Numbered from the stretch's first letter, positions 17,037 to 26,489 are shown. The stretch: DNA of 54,611 nt from Chryseobacterium gleum (GCA_945897755.1 CAMDGH010000006.1:1-54611); one strand, 5' to 3'. Notes: generated by a model not told the origin, from the letters alone. Translations and numbers: made by a program.

Positions 17037-17828
17037 ATGAGTAAGTTTTATCTATTTTTTTTTCTTGTACTTACTCTATTTTCTTGCACAGAATACACTA
17101 GAATAGTTAAGTCTGATAATTACGATTTAAAATTTAAGTTAGCAAATACTCTTTTTGATAAGAAAAATTATTTTAAATCAGGTATTTTGTTTGAACAAGT
17201 GCAACAACGAAAGCCGAAATCGATTGAAGGTGAAATTTCTTATTTTAGGTTAGGAAAGTCAAATTATCTCCTAGGGGATTATTACATGGGCGCCTATTAT
17301 TTAGGATCGTTTAGTAATAAATATCCGGAAAGTGCTTCCTGTGAAGAAGCGGCTTTTCTTAATGTATTATGCGCTGTAAAAAATTCTCCTGAATTTTCTC
17401 TTGATCAAACTGAAACTGATCTTGCATTAAATGAAATGCAATTGTTTATTCAGACTTATCCAAATTCGAGTAGAATGGATACGTGTAATTTGATTATGGA
17501 CAAGTTAAGAGGTAAGCTTGAACTAAAAGAAGTGGAAACAATTAGGCTATATAATAAGACACTCAATTACAAGTCTGCAATTGTTACTTCAGAATCTTTT
17601 ATCAAGGATTATCCAAATTCACTTTTTGTGTCAGAGATCTGGGAGATTCTTTTGAAAAATTCTTTTTTGATTACTGAATTAAGTGTTGAGCAGAAAAAAA
17701 ATGAAAGAATTGAGCTTTCTAAGGAAAGATATCGTAAATTTGTGCTTGCATTTCCTAACAACGATAAGAAGGACTTTTATAAGTCTAAAATTGAAGGATT
17801 GGAGTTGCTAAAAAATGATCTAAACTGA
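17037..17828 (+). CDS. bamD: Outer-membrane assembly lipoprotein BamD
   Basis: The 263-residue lipoprotein has the lipobox LTLFSC (about Cys17) and then TPR-like helices: YDLKFKLANTLFDKKNYFKSG, FEQVQQRKPKSIEGE and SYFRLGKSNYLLGDYYMGAY, as in the Bacteroidota form of BamD/YfiO. BamD works with BamA in folding barrels into the outer membrane. The gene order bamD, RNA polymerase omega, coaBC, DUF4835, recN is characteristic of Bacteroidota and supports the call. It lies 5 bases after the M23 peptidase gene and 6 bases before omega. Confidence 0.88.
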   Translation: MSKFYLFFFLVLTLFSCTEYTRIVKSDNYDLKFKLANTLFDKKNYFKSGILFEQVQQRKPKSIEGEISYFRLGKSNYLLGDYYMGAYYLGSFSNKYPESASCEEAAFLNVLCAVKNSPEFSLDQTETDLALNEMQLFIQTYPNSSRMDTCNLIMDKLRGKLELKEVETIRLYNKTLNYKSAIVTSESFIKDYPNSLFVSEIWEILLKNSFLITELSVEQKKNERIELSKERYRKFVLAFPNNDKKDFYKSKIEGLELLKNDLN

Positions 17829-17834
17829 TATATT

Positions 17835-18173
17835 ATGAATTTCAAAAACAATCACTCTGAACGTTCAACAATTACCAGAGACACTATCAAATTTGAAGAA
17901 AAAACAGGTAATATATACGAAAGTATTATTGCGATGTCTAAAAGATCAAATCAGATTTCTTCTGAATTAAAAGAAGAATTGAATGGTAAACTTCAAGAGT
18001 TTGCTTCATCAACGGATAACTTAGAAGAAGTGTTCGAAAATAGAGAACAAATCGAAATATCTAAGTATTACGAAAAGCTGCCTAAGCCTGTAGCGATTTC
18101 GATGTCAGAAATGTTGGATGATAAAATTATCATTCGTAAAATTGTAGACGAAGAAGAATCAACTGAAATCTAA
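17835..18173 (+). CDS. rpoZ: RNA polymerase omega subunit (Bacteroidota type)
   Basis: The 112-residue protein contains TGNIYESIIAMSKRSNQI near residues 25-42, matching the omega signature GN-YE...AKRA-QI, here with serine in the middle. It is followed by an acidic tail and a K-P-V-A-I-S-E-M-L-like stretch typical of the Bacteroidota form (Rpb6/omega). Omega helps assemble beta' into RNA polymerase. Its stop overlaps the coaBC start by one base (TAATG), and its position between bamD and coaBC is the usual one. Confidence 0.82.
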   Translation: MNFKNNHSERSTITRDTIKFEEKTGNIYESIIAMSKRSNQISSELKEELNGKLQEFASSTDNLEEVFENREQIEISKYYEKLPKPVAISMSEMLDDKIIIRKIVDEEESTEI

Positions 18174-19369
18174 TGAAAAATAAGCGAATACTTCTAGGAA
18201 TTACTGGTGGTATTGCAGCATACAAAATAGCATCATTAATTCGATTAATGATCAAAGAGGGGGCAGAAGTCAGATGTATCATGACTCCTGCCTCTTGTGA
18301 TTTTATAAGTCCCTTGACGATTGCTACTTTATCTCAACATCCCGTATACATCGATTTTTGGAATAAACAGAATGGTCAATGGACGAATCACGTTCATTTA
18401 GGCGCTTGGCCAGATGTCTTTTTGATTGCTCCTGTTACTGCAAATTCATTGGCTAAAATTGCTAATGGTTATTGTGATAATTTATTGACTGCAACTTTTT
18501 TGTCATCTAAATCCCCGGTTTTTATTGCTCCAGCAATGGACTTAGATATGTATAATCATGATTCTACACAACGTAATTTAAGATCGATATCTTCGTTTGG
18601 TGTTTATATCGTTCCTGCTGAAGATGGATTTCTTGCAAGTGGTTTGGAGGGAATGGGGAGGATGGCTGAACCAGAAACGTTGATGGAAAAGCTAAATGAT
18701 TTTTTTAAAAAATCTAGCCGCTTTGAGGGTCGTAAAGTGTTAGTGACTGCAGGACCTACATATGAGCACATTGACCCTGTTCGTTTTATAGGAAATCATT
18801 CATCTGGAAAAATGGGATACGAATTGGTAAATGCGCTATTGTATCAAGGTGCAGAAGTTGTTTTGGTTTCTGGACCAACTAAATTATCTATTTCGCATCC
18901 AAACCTTACGGTTATAAATGTTGTATCTGCTTTGGAAATGTTTGAGGCCGTTAAGCATTATTGGAGTCAGTGTACGGATGGTATTTTTTGTGCTGCTGTT
19001 GCTGATTATCGGCCTGTAGAGACTTCGATATCTAAAATTAAAAAAACGGATGATGAATTAACCATTTCTTTTGTTAAAAATCCGGACATTGTTGCTTGGG
19101 CTGGTTCAACTAAATTGCCTGGACAACTATTAGTAGGTTTTGCTCTTGAAACAAATGATGCAATGCATTATGCGAAACGAAAAATAGAGTGTAAAAAATT
19201 AGATTTTATTGTTTTGAATTCCTTAGGTTTGAAGGGGGTAGGCTTTGGGGAAGATAGTAATCAAATTACAATTATTGATTCTGATCATTCGGAACACTAT
19301 TTTTCTTTAAAAAGTAAAATAGTGGTTGCAGATGATATCATAAAGCATTTGTTTGAATTTTCTTTGTAA
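18173..19369 (+). CDS. coaBC: Bifunctional phosphopantothenoylcysteine decarboxylase/phosphopantothenate-cysteine ligase
   Basis: The 398-residue protein has an N-terminal flavoprotein decarboxylase domain with ILLGITGGIAAYK, PVTANSLAKIANGYCDNLL and APAMDLDMY, and a C-terminal ligase domain from about residue 185 with VLVTAGPTYEHIDPVRFIGN and SSGKMG. The two domains carry out two consecutive steps of coenzyme A synthesis. The length is normal. The start codon overlaps the omega stop, suggesting coupling. Confidence 0.95.
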   Translation: MKNKRILLGITGGIAAYKIASLIRLMIKEGAEVRCIMTPASCDFISPLTIATLSQHPVYIDFWNKQNGQWTNHVHLGAWPDVFLIAPVTANSLAKIANGYCDNLLTATFLSSKSPVFIAPAMDLDMYNHDSTQRNLRSISSFGVYIVPAEDGFLASGLEGMGRMAEPETLMEKLNDFFKKSSRFEGRKVLVTAGPTYEHIDPVRFIGNHSSGKMGYELVNALLYQGAEVVLVSGPTKLSISHPNLTVINVVSALEMFEAVKHYWSQCTDGIFCAAVADYRPVETSISKIKKTDDELTISFVKNPDIVAWAGSTKLPGQLLVGFALETNDAMHYAKRKIECKKLDFIVLNSLGLKGVGFGEDSNQITIIDSDHSEHYFSLKSKIVVADDIIKHLFEFSL

Positions 19370-19391
19370 TTTTATTTGATATATTTTGGTT

Positions 19392-20303
19392 ATGCGCACT
19401 ACATTTTTTATAAACTTCTTACTTTTTATTTTATTTACGTTTGATGTAAATTCACAGGAGTTAAACTGTCAAGTCACTGTAGTTTCTGATGCTAAATTAG
19501 CACTTTCTTCTACGGATAAAGAAGTGATTGATCAGTTAAAATTGACTATAAATGAATTTATGAATTCAACAAAATGGACAAAGGATAAATTTAGTTTGGA
19601 GGAACGTATAAATTGTAATTTACAACTTCAAATAACATCAATGCCATCTCCAGGGATGTTTGCTGGTTCTCTTCAAGTTCAAGCGTCTCGACCTGTATTT
19701 AATAGCTCTTATAATACGACATTGTTTAATTTTTTAGACCAAGACATTAGTTTTTCATTTTCAAGGAATGCTTTATTAGCTTATGCTCCAAATCAATTTA
19801 GGGATAATTTGACTTCGATTCTTGCTTTTTATGCATACTTCATTATTGGAATGGATTATGATTCATTTTCTCTAAAAGGAGGTACTCCTTATTTTAATGA
19901 AGCTCAACAAATTGTTAGTAATGCTCAAACTTCTGAGATAAAAGGTTGGATGTCTAATGAAACGTCAAAAAAAAATCGATATTGGATTATTGATAATGTT
20001 CTTCATCAGCTTTTTGAACCATTAAGAAAGTGTAATTATGAATACCATCGATTAGGATTAGATGGGATGTACGATAATAAAGTGGAGGCTAGGAAAAAAA
20101 TTTCAGAATCCTTATTGTTGCTTAATAAAGTAAATGCTAGTAGACCGGCTTCAATTAATATCACTAGTTTTATTCAATCTAAATCGACAGAATTAAAAAA
20201 TTTATTTATGGATGCGACCCTTGTCGAAAAAACGGAAGTAGTTTCTCTTTTAAAAAAAATTGACCCTGTCAATGCATCTAAGTATCAAGAAATCTTAAAT
20301 TAA
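19392..20303 (+). CDS. DUF4835 family secreted protein
   Basis: The 303-residue protein belongs to the Bacteroidota-specific DUF4835 family, recognised from its position between coaBC and recN and from segments such as ELNCQVTVVSDA, YNTTLFNFLDQDISFSF and AFYAYFIIGMDYDSFS. It starts with a signal peptide (RTTFFINFLLFILFTFDVNSQ). I chose the ATG at 19392; a TTG two codons earlier at 19386 would add only Met-Val. The function is unknown. Its stop overlaps the recN start by one base. Confidence 0.85.
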   Translation: MRTTFFINFLLFILFTFDVNSQELNCQVTVVSDAKLALSSTDKEVIDQLKLTINEFMNSTKWTKDKFSLEERINCNLQLQITSMPSPGMFAGSLQVQASRPVFNSSYNTTLFNFLDQDISFSFSRNALLAYAPNQFRDNLTSILAFYAYFIIGMDYDSFSLKGGTPYFNEAQQIVSNAQTSEIKGWMSNETSKKNRYWIIDNVLHQLFEPLRKCNYEYHRLGLDGMYDNKVEARKKISESLLLLNKVNASRPASINITSFIQSKSTELKNLFMDATLVEKTEVVSLLKKIDPVNASKYQEILN

Positions 20304-21958
20304 TGTTAGTTTCATTAGGAATTCAAAATTTTATTTTAATTGATTCATTAGAAGTTCAGTTTGATAATGGATTTACAGTTATTACAGGTGAAACTGGTTC
20401 AGGCAAATCGATATTGTTAGGCGCTTTACAATTAATCTTGGGTGAACGTGCAGATTATTCTGTAATGAGAGATAAAGAGAAGAAAACTGTTGTAGAAGCT
20501 GTTTTTCGATTAAAAGAATTTCATCTAAAACCTTTTTTTGATGAGTTTGAACTAGATTATCTGGATGAAACTATCATTAGAAGGGAGATTACTAGTCAAG
20601 GAAAATCGAGAGCATTTATAAACGATTCTCCTGTTTCTCTTTCTGTTCTTAAGGGCTTGTCTGAAAGATTGATTCACATTCACTCTCAACATCATACCAT
20701 TCAATTGAGAAGCAACGATTTTCAATTAGATATAATTGACGCGCTTGCGGATGCATTTATACTTCGTAAGGAGTTTAAAGATGCACTCTTTTCATTAAAC
20801 AAACTAAAGTCGTTACTTGAGGATAAGGAATTGATTAAAGATAAATTTCTATTAGAAGCAGATTATAATCAGTTTCAATTACAGGAATTCGATTTACTTC
20901 AATTCGATAAAACTGATTTTGAAGAGCTAGAAAAAGAATTTAAACAACTTGATTCTATAGATGAGATAAAACAAGGTTTTGCTTCTATTGTTTCTCATTT
21001 TACCACTGATAATGAAGTTAATGTTTTAAATTCAATTGCTCAAATAAAATCGAAAATAGAAAAGTTGTCCGGCCTACATGCTCCTTTAGATGCTTTGTCT
21101 GATAGGGTGAGATCAGTTCTTATAGAAGTTTCTGATATAGGTGAGGATGCGTTGATTCAGTTGGATAATCTAGAAGTAGATCCTCATTATAAGGAACATG
21201 TGTCACTCAAATTAGATACCTACTATAAAGCTCTAAGGAAGCACAGGGTTACTTCTCAAACGGAATTAAAAGCAGTTTGGAAATCGTTGTTGAATTCTGA
21301 AAATGATCTAAATTCGTTAGAGGATGAAATTAAAGAGTTAAAGATTCAGATTGATTCATGTGAATTGGCACTTTCACTTAAGGCAGATGCATTACATATT
21401 TTACGTTTGTCAGTTGTCGGTGATCTAGACCAAAAACTAATGGGTTTAATGGATGTTTTGAAATTGCCAGCTACAAAAATTCATTTTCAACTATCTAAAG
21501 GAGAAAAATACAGTGATTCAGGTCTTACAAAGGTTGATTTATTATTTTCTCCAAATAAGGGAATGGAAATTAAACCGATGGAAAAAACAGCGAGTGGTGG
21601 CGAGTTGTCTCGTTTGATGCTTGCCATTCAATGCGTGTTGTCGGAAAAGAAACAATTACCGACCATGATTTTTGATGAAATAGATACTGGTGTTTCTGGT
21701 GAAGTTGCTCAAAGGATTGGGGGAGTTCTTGCTGATATGGGAAAAAAAATGCAAGTATTTGCAATTACTCATTTACCTCAAGTGGCAGGTAAAGGTCAAC
21801 AGCACTGGAAAGTAGTTAAACATGATAATAATGAAGTTGCTGAAACAGAAGTTGTTGCGTTAAATACAGAGCAGCGAATCGAAGAAATCGCTCGCTTAAT
21901 GAGTGGGGATAATATTAATAAAGCAGCTTTAGAAAATGCAAAAGCGTTAATGAATTGA
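20303..21958 (+). CDS. recN: DNA repair protein RecN
   Basis: The 551-residue SMC-like ATPase begins MLVSLGIQNFILID, has Walker A GETGSGKS near residues 32-39, a long coiled-coil middle, and the ABC-type signature TASGGELSRLMLAIQ with Walker B TMIFDEIDTGVSG near the C-terminus. RecN holds broken DNA ends during double-strand break repair. The length is normal for the family. It starts at the last base of the DUF4835 stop codon and is followed after one base by the DUF423 gene. Confidence 0.95.
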   Translation: MLVSLGIQNFILIDSLEVQFDNGFTVITGETGSGKSILLGALQLILGERADYSVMRDKEKKTVVEAVFRLKEFHLKPFFDEFELDYLDETIIRREITSQGKSRAFINDSPVSLSVLKGLSERLIHIHSQHHTIQLRSNDFQLDIIDALADAFILRKEFKDALFSLNKLKSLLEDKELIKDKFLLEADYNQFQLQEFDLLQFDKTDFEELEKEFKQLDSIDEIKQGFASIVSHFTTDNEVNVLNSIAQIKSKIEKLSGLHAPLDALSDRVRSVLIEVSDIGEDALIQLDNLEVDPHYKEHVSLKLDTYYKALRKHRVTSQTELKAVWKSLLNSENDLNSLEDEIKELKIQIDSCELALSLKADALHILRLSVVGDLDQKLMGLMDVLKLPATKIHFQLSKGEKYSDSGLTKVDLLFSPNKGMEIKPMEKTASGGELSRLMLAIQCVLSEKKQLPTMIFDEIDTGVSGEVAQRIGGVLADMGKKMQVFAITHLPQVAGKGQQHWKVVKHDNNEVAETEVVALNTEQRIEEIARLMSGDNINKAALENAKALMN

Positions 21959-21959
21959 G

Positions 21960-22352
21960 ATGGCTAGAAAGTATGTTATAAGTGGTTTTTGCCTTATTAT
22001 TATAGGAATTTGTTTAGGCGCTTTTGGTGCACATGGATTGGCAGGAAAAGTATCTCCGGAAAAAATCGCTTCTTTTGAAGTTGGAGTTAAGTATCAATTG
22101 TACCATGGTTTTGCTTTTTTAATCCTTGGTTCGTGCCTAAAACAATTGCATATTGACAGTAAATATGTCTTCTATTTTTTATTAATAGGCGTACTCTTGT
22201 TTTCTTGTTCTATTTACATACTGGTTCTCCAAAAAATCGTTAACTTTCAATTGGGTTTTATTTTTGGTCCCATGACCCCTTTGGGTGGATTATTACTTAT
22301 CATTGGATGGGCTTTGGCATTTAGGGATTATATGAAGTTTAAAAGAGAATGA
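21960..22352 (+). CDS. DUF423 family membrane protein
   Basis: The 130-residue protein has four membrane segments and the DUF423 signature: LGAFGAHGLAG near residues 20-30, FEVGVKYQLYHGFAFLILG, and a C-terminal FGPMTPLGGLLLIIGWALAF. It is an inner-membrane protein of unknown function found widely in bacteria. Its stop overlaps the start of the MBL-fold gene in an ATGA arrangement, so the two are probably translationally coupled. Confidence 0.9.
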   Translation: MARKYVISGFCLIIIGICLGAFGAHGLAGKVSPEKIASFEVGVKYQLYHGFAFLILGSCLKQLHIDSKYVFYFLLIGVLLFSCSIYILVLQKIVNFQLGFIFGPMTPLGGLLLIIGWALAFRDYMKFKRE

Positions 22353-23155
22353 TTAAGCAAAAAATGACAGTAACGGTATTAGGGTCTGGTACATCACAAG
22401 GTGTTCCAGTTATTGCGTGTTCTTGTCATGTTTGTACATCTATTGATATTCGAGATAATCGCTTGCGTTGTTCTTTATTGATTTCATTCAATGGCGAAAA
22501 TTTTGTTGTTGATTCTGGGCCTGATTTTAGGTTTCAAATGCTTAGGGAAAAAGTAAGTTCTCTAAAAGGAGTCGTTTTTACGCATGAGCATAAAGATCAT
22601 GTTGCAGGTTTGGATGACGTGCGCGCCTTTAATTATAAGGAGCAAAGAGATATGGAGGTCTATTGTTCAAGTGATGTTGAAATTGCATTAAAACGAGAAT
22701 TTCACTATGTTTTTTCGGAGGAGAGATATCCAGGGGTTCCCAAGATTGGTATAAATCGTATTTCTAATGATTTGTTCGAGTTGCCTGGAGGACTGCCTGT
22801 TTTACCAATTCAATTAATGCATTACAAAATGCCTGTTTTTGGGTATCGTTTTTTTGATTTTGTATACATAACAGACGCTAAAACCATAGCTCCTGAGGAA
22901 GTAGAAAAAATAATAGGAGTGAAAATATTAATTGTAAATGCGTTACGACTAGAACCTCATATTTCTCATTTTAATCTAGAGGAAGCGTTGGACTTAATAC
23001 AGATTGTTAAACCCGAAAAAGCATATTTAACACACATCTCACATTTATTCGGTACACATGAGCAAATTCAAGCGATGTTACCTGACAATGTATACCCTGC
23101 ATACGATGGGTTAAAATTTATTTTTGATGAAGGTGAATATCAAATAATCAACTGA
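22349..23155 (+). CDS. MBL-fold metallohydrolase, PhnP-like
   Basis: The 268-residue protein has the beta-lactamase-fold motif THEHKDH (HxHxDH) near residues 76-82, an upstream LGSGTSQGVPVIACSCHVC that includes clustered cysteines as in PhnP-type phosphodiesterases, and a later conserved THISH segment. It probably hydrolyses a small cyclic phosphate or phosphodiester; the substrate is unknown. Start at 22349 overlaps the DUF423 stop; a second ATG lies 5 codons downstream. Confidence 0.85.
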   Translation: MIKQKMTVTVLGSGTSQGVPVIACSCHVCTSIDIRDNRLRCSLLISFNGENFVVDSGPDFRFQMLREKVSSLKGVVFTHEHKDHVAGLDDVRAFNYKEQRDMEVYCSSDVEIALKREFHYVFSEERYPGVPKIGINRISNDLFELPGGLPVLPIQLMHYKMPVFGYRFFDFVYITDAKTIAPEEVEKIIGVKILIVNALRLEPHISHFNLEEALDLIQIVKPEKAYLTHISHLFGTHEQIQAMLPDNVYPAYDGLKFIFDEGEYQIIN

Positions 23156-23165
23156 AAAATTATAT

Positions 23166-23173
23166 TAAATTTG
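23166..23173 (+). promoter_or_regulatory. Minus-7 box before fabI
   Basis: TAAATTTG fits TAnnTTTG and ends 18 bases before the fabI ATG. There is no TTTG at 19 bases upstream, so the promoter is only half supported. Confidence 0.35.
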
Positions 23174-23191
23174 TAATCTAAGCAGAAAACT

Positions 23192-24004
23192 ATGGCAAAT
23201 AATTTATTGAAAGGAAAAAGAGGTATTATTTTTGGTGCTTTGAATGAGCAATCTATTGCTTGGAAAGTAGCCGAAAGAGCACATGAAGAAGGTGCTATTT
23301 TTGTGTTGACAAATGCTCCAATCGCAATGCGAATGGGGGAGATAAATAACCTAGCTGAAAAAACAGGGAGTCAAATAATACCCGCGGATGCTACAAGTGT
23401 AGAAGATTTGGAAAATTTATTTACGCAGGGGATGGAAATTCTTGGTGGAAAAATTGATTTTGTATTACATTCTATTGGAATGTCTCCAAATGTGAGAAAA
23501 GGAAAACATTATACAGAAAATGACTATCGTTTTTACAATCAAACAATGGATGTTTCTGCGATTTCGTTGCATAAAACTCTTGCTACTGCGCATAAGTTAG
23601 ATGCTATTAATGAGTGGGGGTCTGTGGTTGCTTTAACTTATATTGCTGCGCAACGTATTTTCCCTGATTACAACGATATGGCAGATGCTAAGTCATTATT
23701 GGAATCCATTACACGTTCTTTTGGATACCACTATGGTATTAAACGTAAAGTAAGGGTGAATACGATTTCTCAATCTCCTACAGTTACTACTGCAGGACAA
23801 GGTATTAAAGGATTTACTGAATTTATTAACTTTTCAGAACAAATGTCGCCACTAGGTAATGCTTCAGCAGTAGCTTGTGCTGACTATTGTGTATCGATGT
23901 TTTCGGACTTGACTCGCTATGTTACAATGCAGAATTTATTCCATGATGGTGGTTTTTCAAATACGGGTGTTACTCAACAGGTTATTGAGAAATTTGGTGA
24001 ATAG
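23192..24004 (+). CDS. fabI: Enoyl-[acyl-carrier-protein] reductase FabI
   Basis: The 270-residue short-chain dehydrogenase-like protein has the FabI-type active site: Tyr150 in LTYIAAQ, Tyr160 and Lys167 (Y-x6-K) in YNDMADAK, and an N-terminal nucleotide-binding loop (GIIFGALNEQSIAW). Near residues 93-98 it has HSIGMS. FabI reduces the double bond of enoyl-ACP in the last step of each fatty-acid elongation cycle, and it is the target of triclosan in other bacteria. It is followed by a perfect 12-base terminator hairpin. Confidence 0.93.
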   Translation: MANNLLKGKRGIIFGALNEQSIAWKVAERAHEEGAIFVLTNAPIAMRMGEINNLAEKTGSQIIPADATSVEDLENLFTQGMEILGGKIDFVLHSIGMSPNVRKGKHYTENDYRFYNQTMDVSAISLHKTLATAHKLDAINEWGSVVALTYIAAQRIFPDYNDMADAKSLLESITRSFGYHYGIKRKVRVNTISQSPTVTTAGQGIKGFTEFINFSEQMSPLGNASAVACADYCVSMFSDLTRYVTMQNLFHDGGFSNTGVTQQVIEKFGE

Positions 24005-24022
24005 TATATAAATATAAATTGT

Positions 24023-24054
24023 AAATGTCCATCAGCTTGATGGACATTTTTTTT
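24023..24054 (+). terminator. Rho-independent terminator after fabI
   Basis: AAATGTCCATCA (24023-24034) and TGATGGACATTT (24038-24049) form a perfect 12-base stem with a 3-base GCT loop, followed by a run of T to 24054. It closes the transcript that ends with fabI. Confidence 0.85.
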
Positions 24055-24129
24055 ATGTGTCAATTTGACATACTAAAAATCTTAGGCATGTAATTTGAAA
24101 TAATCAGACAAATACTAAATATAAAAAAA

Positions 24130-24684
24130 ATGAAAAAATCGTACATTATTTTAGGGTCAATCGCTTTACTGGTGATTGTTTTATTTATGTCTTATAGTTC
24201 CTCGTATAACACTGCGGTTTCGCTTCAAGAAACTGTGGATGAAGCTTGGGGGAATGTTGGTGCTAGCTATCAAAGAAGAGCTGATTTAATACCTCAACTA
24301 GTCGCAACTGTTAAAGGAGCGGCTGCTAATGAGAGGGGGATTTTAACTGAAGTAACTCAAGCAAGGGCTGGTATTGTTAATGCAAAAACACCTCAAGACA
24401 TGGAGTTAATGGGGAAAAAGATAAATACGGCTATTAATTTGGCATTTGAGGCATATCCACAAATTCGATCAACAGAAAATTTTACTGGTCTTCAAGTACA
24501 ATTGGAAGGTACAGAAAACAGAATAAATAAGGCTAGACAAGATTACAATGAAACGATTAAGGAGTATAATGCGCACATAAGAGGATTATTTAATAGTATG
24601 CTTTTAAATTCAGTAACTTTCCCAAGGAAAAATGCATTTGCTGCTGCTGCTGGATCTGAAGTTGCTCCGAAGGTGATTTTTTAA
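24130..24684 (+). CDS. LemA family protein
   Basis: The 184-residue protein has one N-terminal membrane segment (about residues 5-25) and the LemA domain: VDEAWGNVGASYQRRADLIPQLV, GAAANERGILTEVTQARAG, LGVQLEGTENRIN-like segment and YNAHIRGLFNSMLLN. LemA proteins are anchored coiled-coil proteins, possibly involved in envelope stress; in many bacteria the gene lies next to TPM-domain genes, as here. It precedes the short TPM gene by 35 bases. Confidence 0.9.
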   Translation: MKKSYIILGSIALLVIVLFMSYSSSYNTAVSLQETVDEAWGNVGASYQRRADLIPQLVATVKGAAANERGILTEVTQARAGIVNAKTPQDMELMGKKINTAINLAFEAYPQIRSTENFTGLQVQLEGTENRINKARQDYNETIKEYNAHIRGLFNSMLLNSVTFPRKNAFAAAAGSEVAPKVIF

Positions 24685-24719
24685 TTTAAAACGAATAAGA
24701 ATATACCTTTATTTGATCG

Positions 24720-25157
24720 ATGGATATCAACACTTTTTTTACAGAAGTTCAAAAAAAAGAAATTCTGTTAGCAATTGAACAAGCTGAATTAAATACCTCC
24801 GGAGAAATTCGGTTACATGTCGAAGAAACATGTAAAATAGACCCAACTGTGCGTGCGGTTAAGGTGTTCGAAAAGCTTAAGATGAATAAAACTAAATTAA
24901 GAAATGGCGTTCTGTTCTATATCGCTCTTGGGGATAAAAAGTTCGCTATTATTGGAGATAAAGGGATTAATGATTTGGTTGAAGTTAATTTTTGGGAGGA
25001 TATAAAGGATGCCATGCTTAATTTTTTTGTAAAAGACGCGCTTTCAGATGGTTTATGTTTGGGTATTCAAATGGCTGGAATGAAATTGAAAACACATTTC
25101 CCCTATGCTTTAAATGATGAAAATGAATTAACAAATGATATTTCTTTCCAAGAATAA
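24720..25157 (+). CDS. TPM domain protein, short, no signal peptide
   Basis: The 145-residue protein matches the TPM (TLP18.3/Psb32/MOLO-1) fold: ILLAIEQAELNTSGEIRLHVEE, VRAVKVFEKLKMNKTKLRNG, VLFYIALGDKKFAIIGDKGIN and a helical C-terminal part. It has no signal peptide or membrane segment, unlike its downstream paralogue. TPM domains have been linked to phosphatase activity and to membrane repair in plastids; the bacterial role is unclear. It is the middle gene of a lemA-TPM-TPM unit. Confidence 0.8.
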   Translation: MDINTFFTEVQKKEILLAIEQAELNTSGEIRLHVEETCKIDPTVRAVKVFEKLKMNKTKLRNGVLFYIALGDKKFAIIGDKGINDLVEVNFWEDIKDAMLNFFVKDALSDGLCLGIQMAGMKLKTHFPYALNDENELTNDISFQE

Positions 25158-25161
25158 GTTT

Positions 25162-25953
25162 ATGTGTATTAAGTTTTTTTTATTCCTAGTTGCCTTTTTA
25201 TTTTCGCTGAATTCTTGGTCTCAAAAGGGGATTCCTGAATCTCAAAACCCATTAAGGTTATATAACAATTTCTCTAAAGAATATCCAGATTTTATTTCCA
25301 GAGAAGAGGAAGCTATTCTTGAGAAGAAATTAGTTGATTTTGCAGAGGCTACATCTAATCAGATTGTGGTTGTTGTGATTGATGATCTCTCAGGATATGA
25401 GCCTTCTCAGTTTGCTTATGAACTAGGGGATAAGTGGGGTATTGGTCATCAGAAAGAAGATAACGGAATTGTTATTTTAATTAAGCCTTCAGGAGGGAAA
25501 GGCCAACGTTCTTTTTTTATCGCTACAGGGAAAGGGCTTGAGGCAGTTATTCCGGATTTAACCTGCCGACAAATTGAAGAAAATGAATTAATCCCAAATT
25601 TAAAAAATCAAAATTATTTTAAGGCACTTGATCAAACCACTTCAGTATTAATGAAGCTTGCCAAGGGAGAGTTTAATTCGAAGCAGTACGCTAAAAAAAA
25701 TAAAAAAGGAAGTCCTATTGGTGCTTTGTTAATTGTTGCATTTATTATTTTTATGGTGTTTTTTGTAAGCAAAGGCGGAGGTAAAGGCGGGGGTATGACT
25801 TTTGGACCTGCAGGAATATTATTTGCTAGTTCATTGTTTGGAAGGGGCTTTGGAGGTTCTGGATTCGGAGGATCTGGTTCTGGTGGCGGCGGTGGTTTCG
25901 GTGGTTTTGGCGGCGGTGGTTTCGGCGGCGGAGGTTCCGGCGGAAGTTGGTAG
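25162..25953 (+). CDS. TPM domain protein with signal peptide and Gly-rich tail
   Basis: The 263-residue form starts at ATG 25162 with a signal peptide (KFFLFLVAFLFSLNSWSQ). The TPM domain spans about residues 40-165 (LVDFAEATSNQIVVVVIDDL, DNGIVILIKPSGGKGQR). After a Lys-rich linker a membrane segment (ALLIVAFIIFMVFFVSK) is followed by a Gly/Phe/Ser-rich tail, common in this family. An ATG at 25135 would overlap the preceding gene by 23 bases and put eight residues before the signal, so I prefer 25162. The protein is probably anchored in the inner membrane with the TPM domain outside. Confidence 0.8.
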   Translation: MCIKFFLFLVAFLFSLNSWSQKGIPESQNPLRLYNNFSKEYPDFISREEEAILEKKLVDFAEATSNQIVVVVIDDLSGYEPSQFAYELGDKWGIGHQKEDNGIVILIKPSGGKGQRSFFIATGKGLEAVIPDLTCRQIEENELIPNLKNQNYFKALDQTTSVLMKLAKGEFNSKQYAKKNKKGSPIGALLIVAFIIFMVFFVSKGGGKGGGMTFGPAGILFASSLFGRGFGGSGFGGSGSGGGGGFGGFGGGGFGGGGSGGSW

Positions 25954-26047
25954 TTTAAAGATGTGCTGCTATTTTAATTTTAGTAAGGTTTTTTATGAAA
26001 TTTATTAGTTTTACAAACTTAAATAGTTTCTAGTTTAAATAATTTCT

Positions 26048-26482
26048 ATGGCATATTTACATTTAATATTAAATCATTTCCCGATTGTTGGATTGGTTAT
26101 TGGTGTTATTATTCTTGGTGTTGGACTTGGATTTAAATCAGGTTTATCGAAACGGATTGGTTTATATGTTTTAATTGGGTCTCTGCTATTTTCTTTTCCA
26201 GTATTTAATTCAGGTGAGGGAGCAGAAGAAATTGTTGAGCATATACCAGGAGTTTCTATTGAATTGATTCATGAACATGAGGAGACCGCTGAATTGTTTA
26301 TGATTTTTGTTTGGATTACAGTTCCTATTTCATTACTTACGCTTTATTTGGACTTTAAAAAGATAAGATATGCAGATTATTTTTATAAGTTTGTTTTGAT
26401 ATTATCACTTATTGCTTTTTTTATAGTTAAAAAAGTAGCTACAACAGGTGGAGAAATTAGACATTTAGAAATTCGTAAATAA
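26048..26482 (+). CDS. Small membrane protein with conserved histidines, DUF2231-like
   Basis: The 144-residue protein has four hydrophobic segments and begins LHLILNHFPIVG, with a pair of histidines five residues apart. Further His residues lie in VEHIPG, LIHEHEETAE and the C-terminal EIRHLEIRK. This resembles DUF2231 membrane proteins, suspected to bind haem, but the match is from memory and not a firm domain call. The gene precedes the Tat component by 7 bases. Confidence 0.5.
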   Translation: MAYLHLILNHFPIVGLVIGVIILGVGLGFKSGLSKRIGLYVLIGSLLFSFPVFNSGEGAEEIVEHIPGVSIELIHEHEETAELFMIFVWITVPISLLTLYLDFKKIRYADYFYKFVLILSLIAFFIVKKVATTGGEIRHLEIRK

Positions 26483-26489
26483 TTTTAAT

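Noticed and set aside
25780-25950. Gly-rich repeated GGT/GGC sequence, as a possible repeat element
   Set aside because: It is the in-frame Gly-rich tail of the TPM protein, usual for this family.
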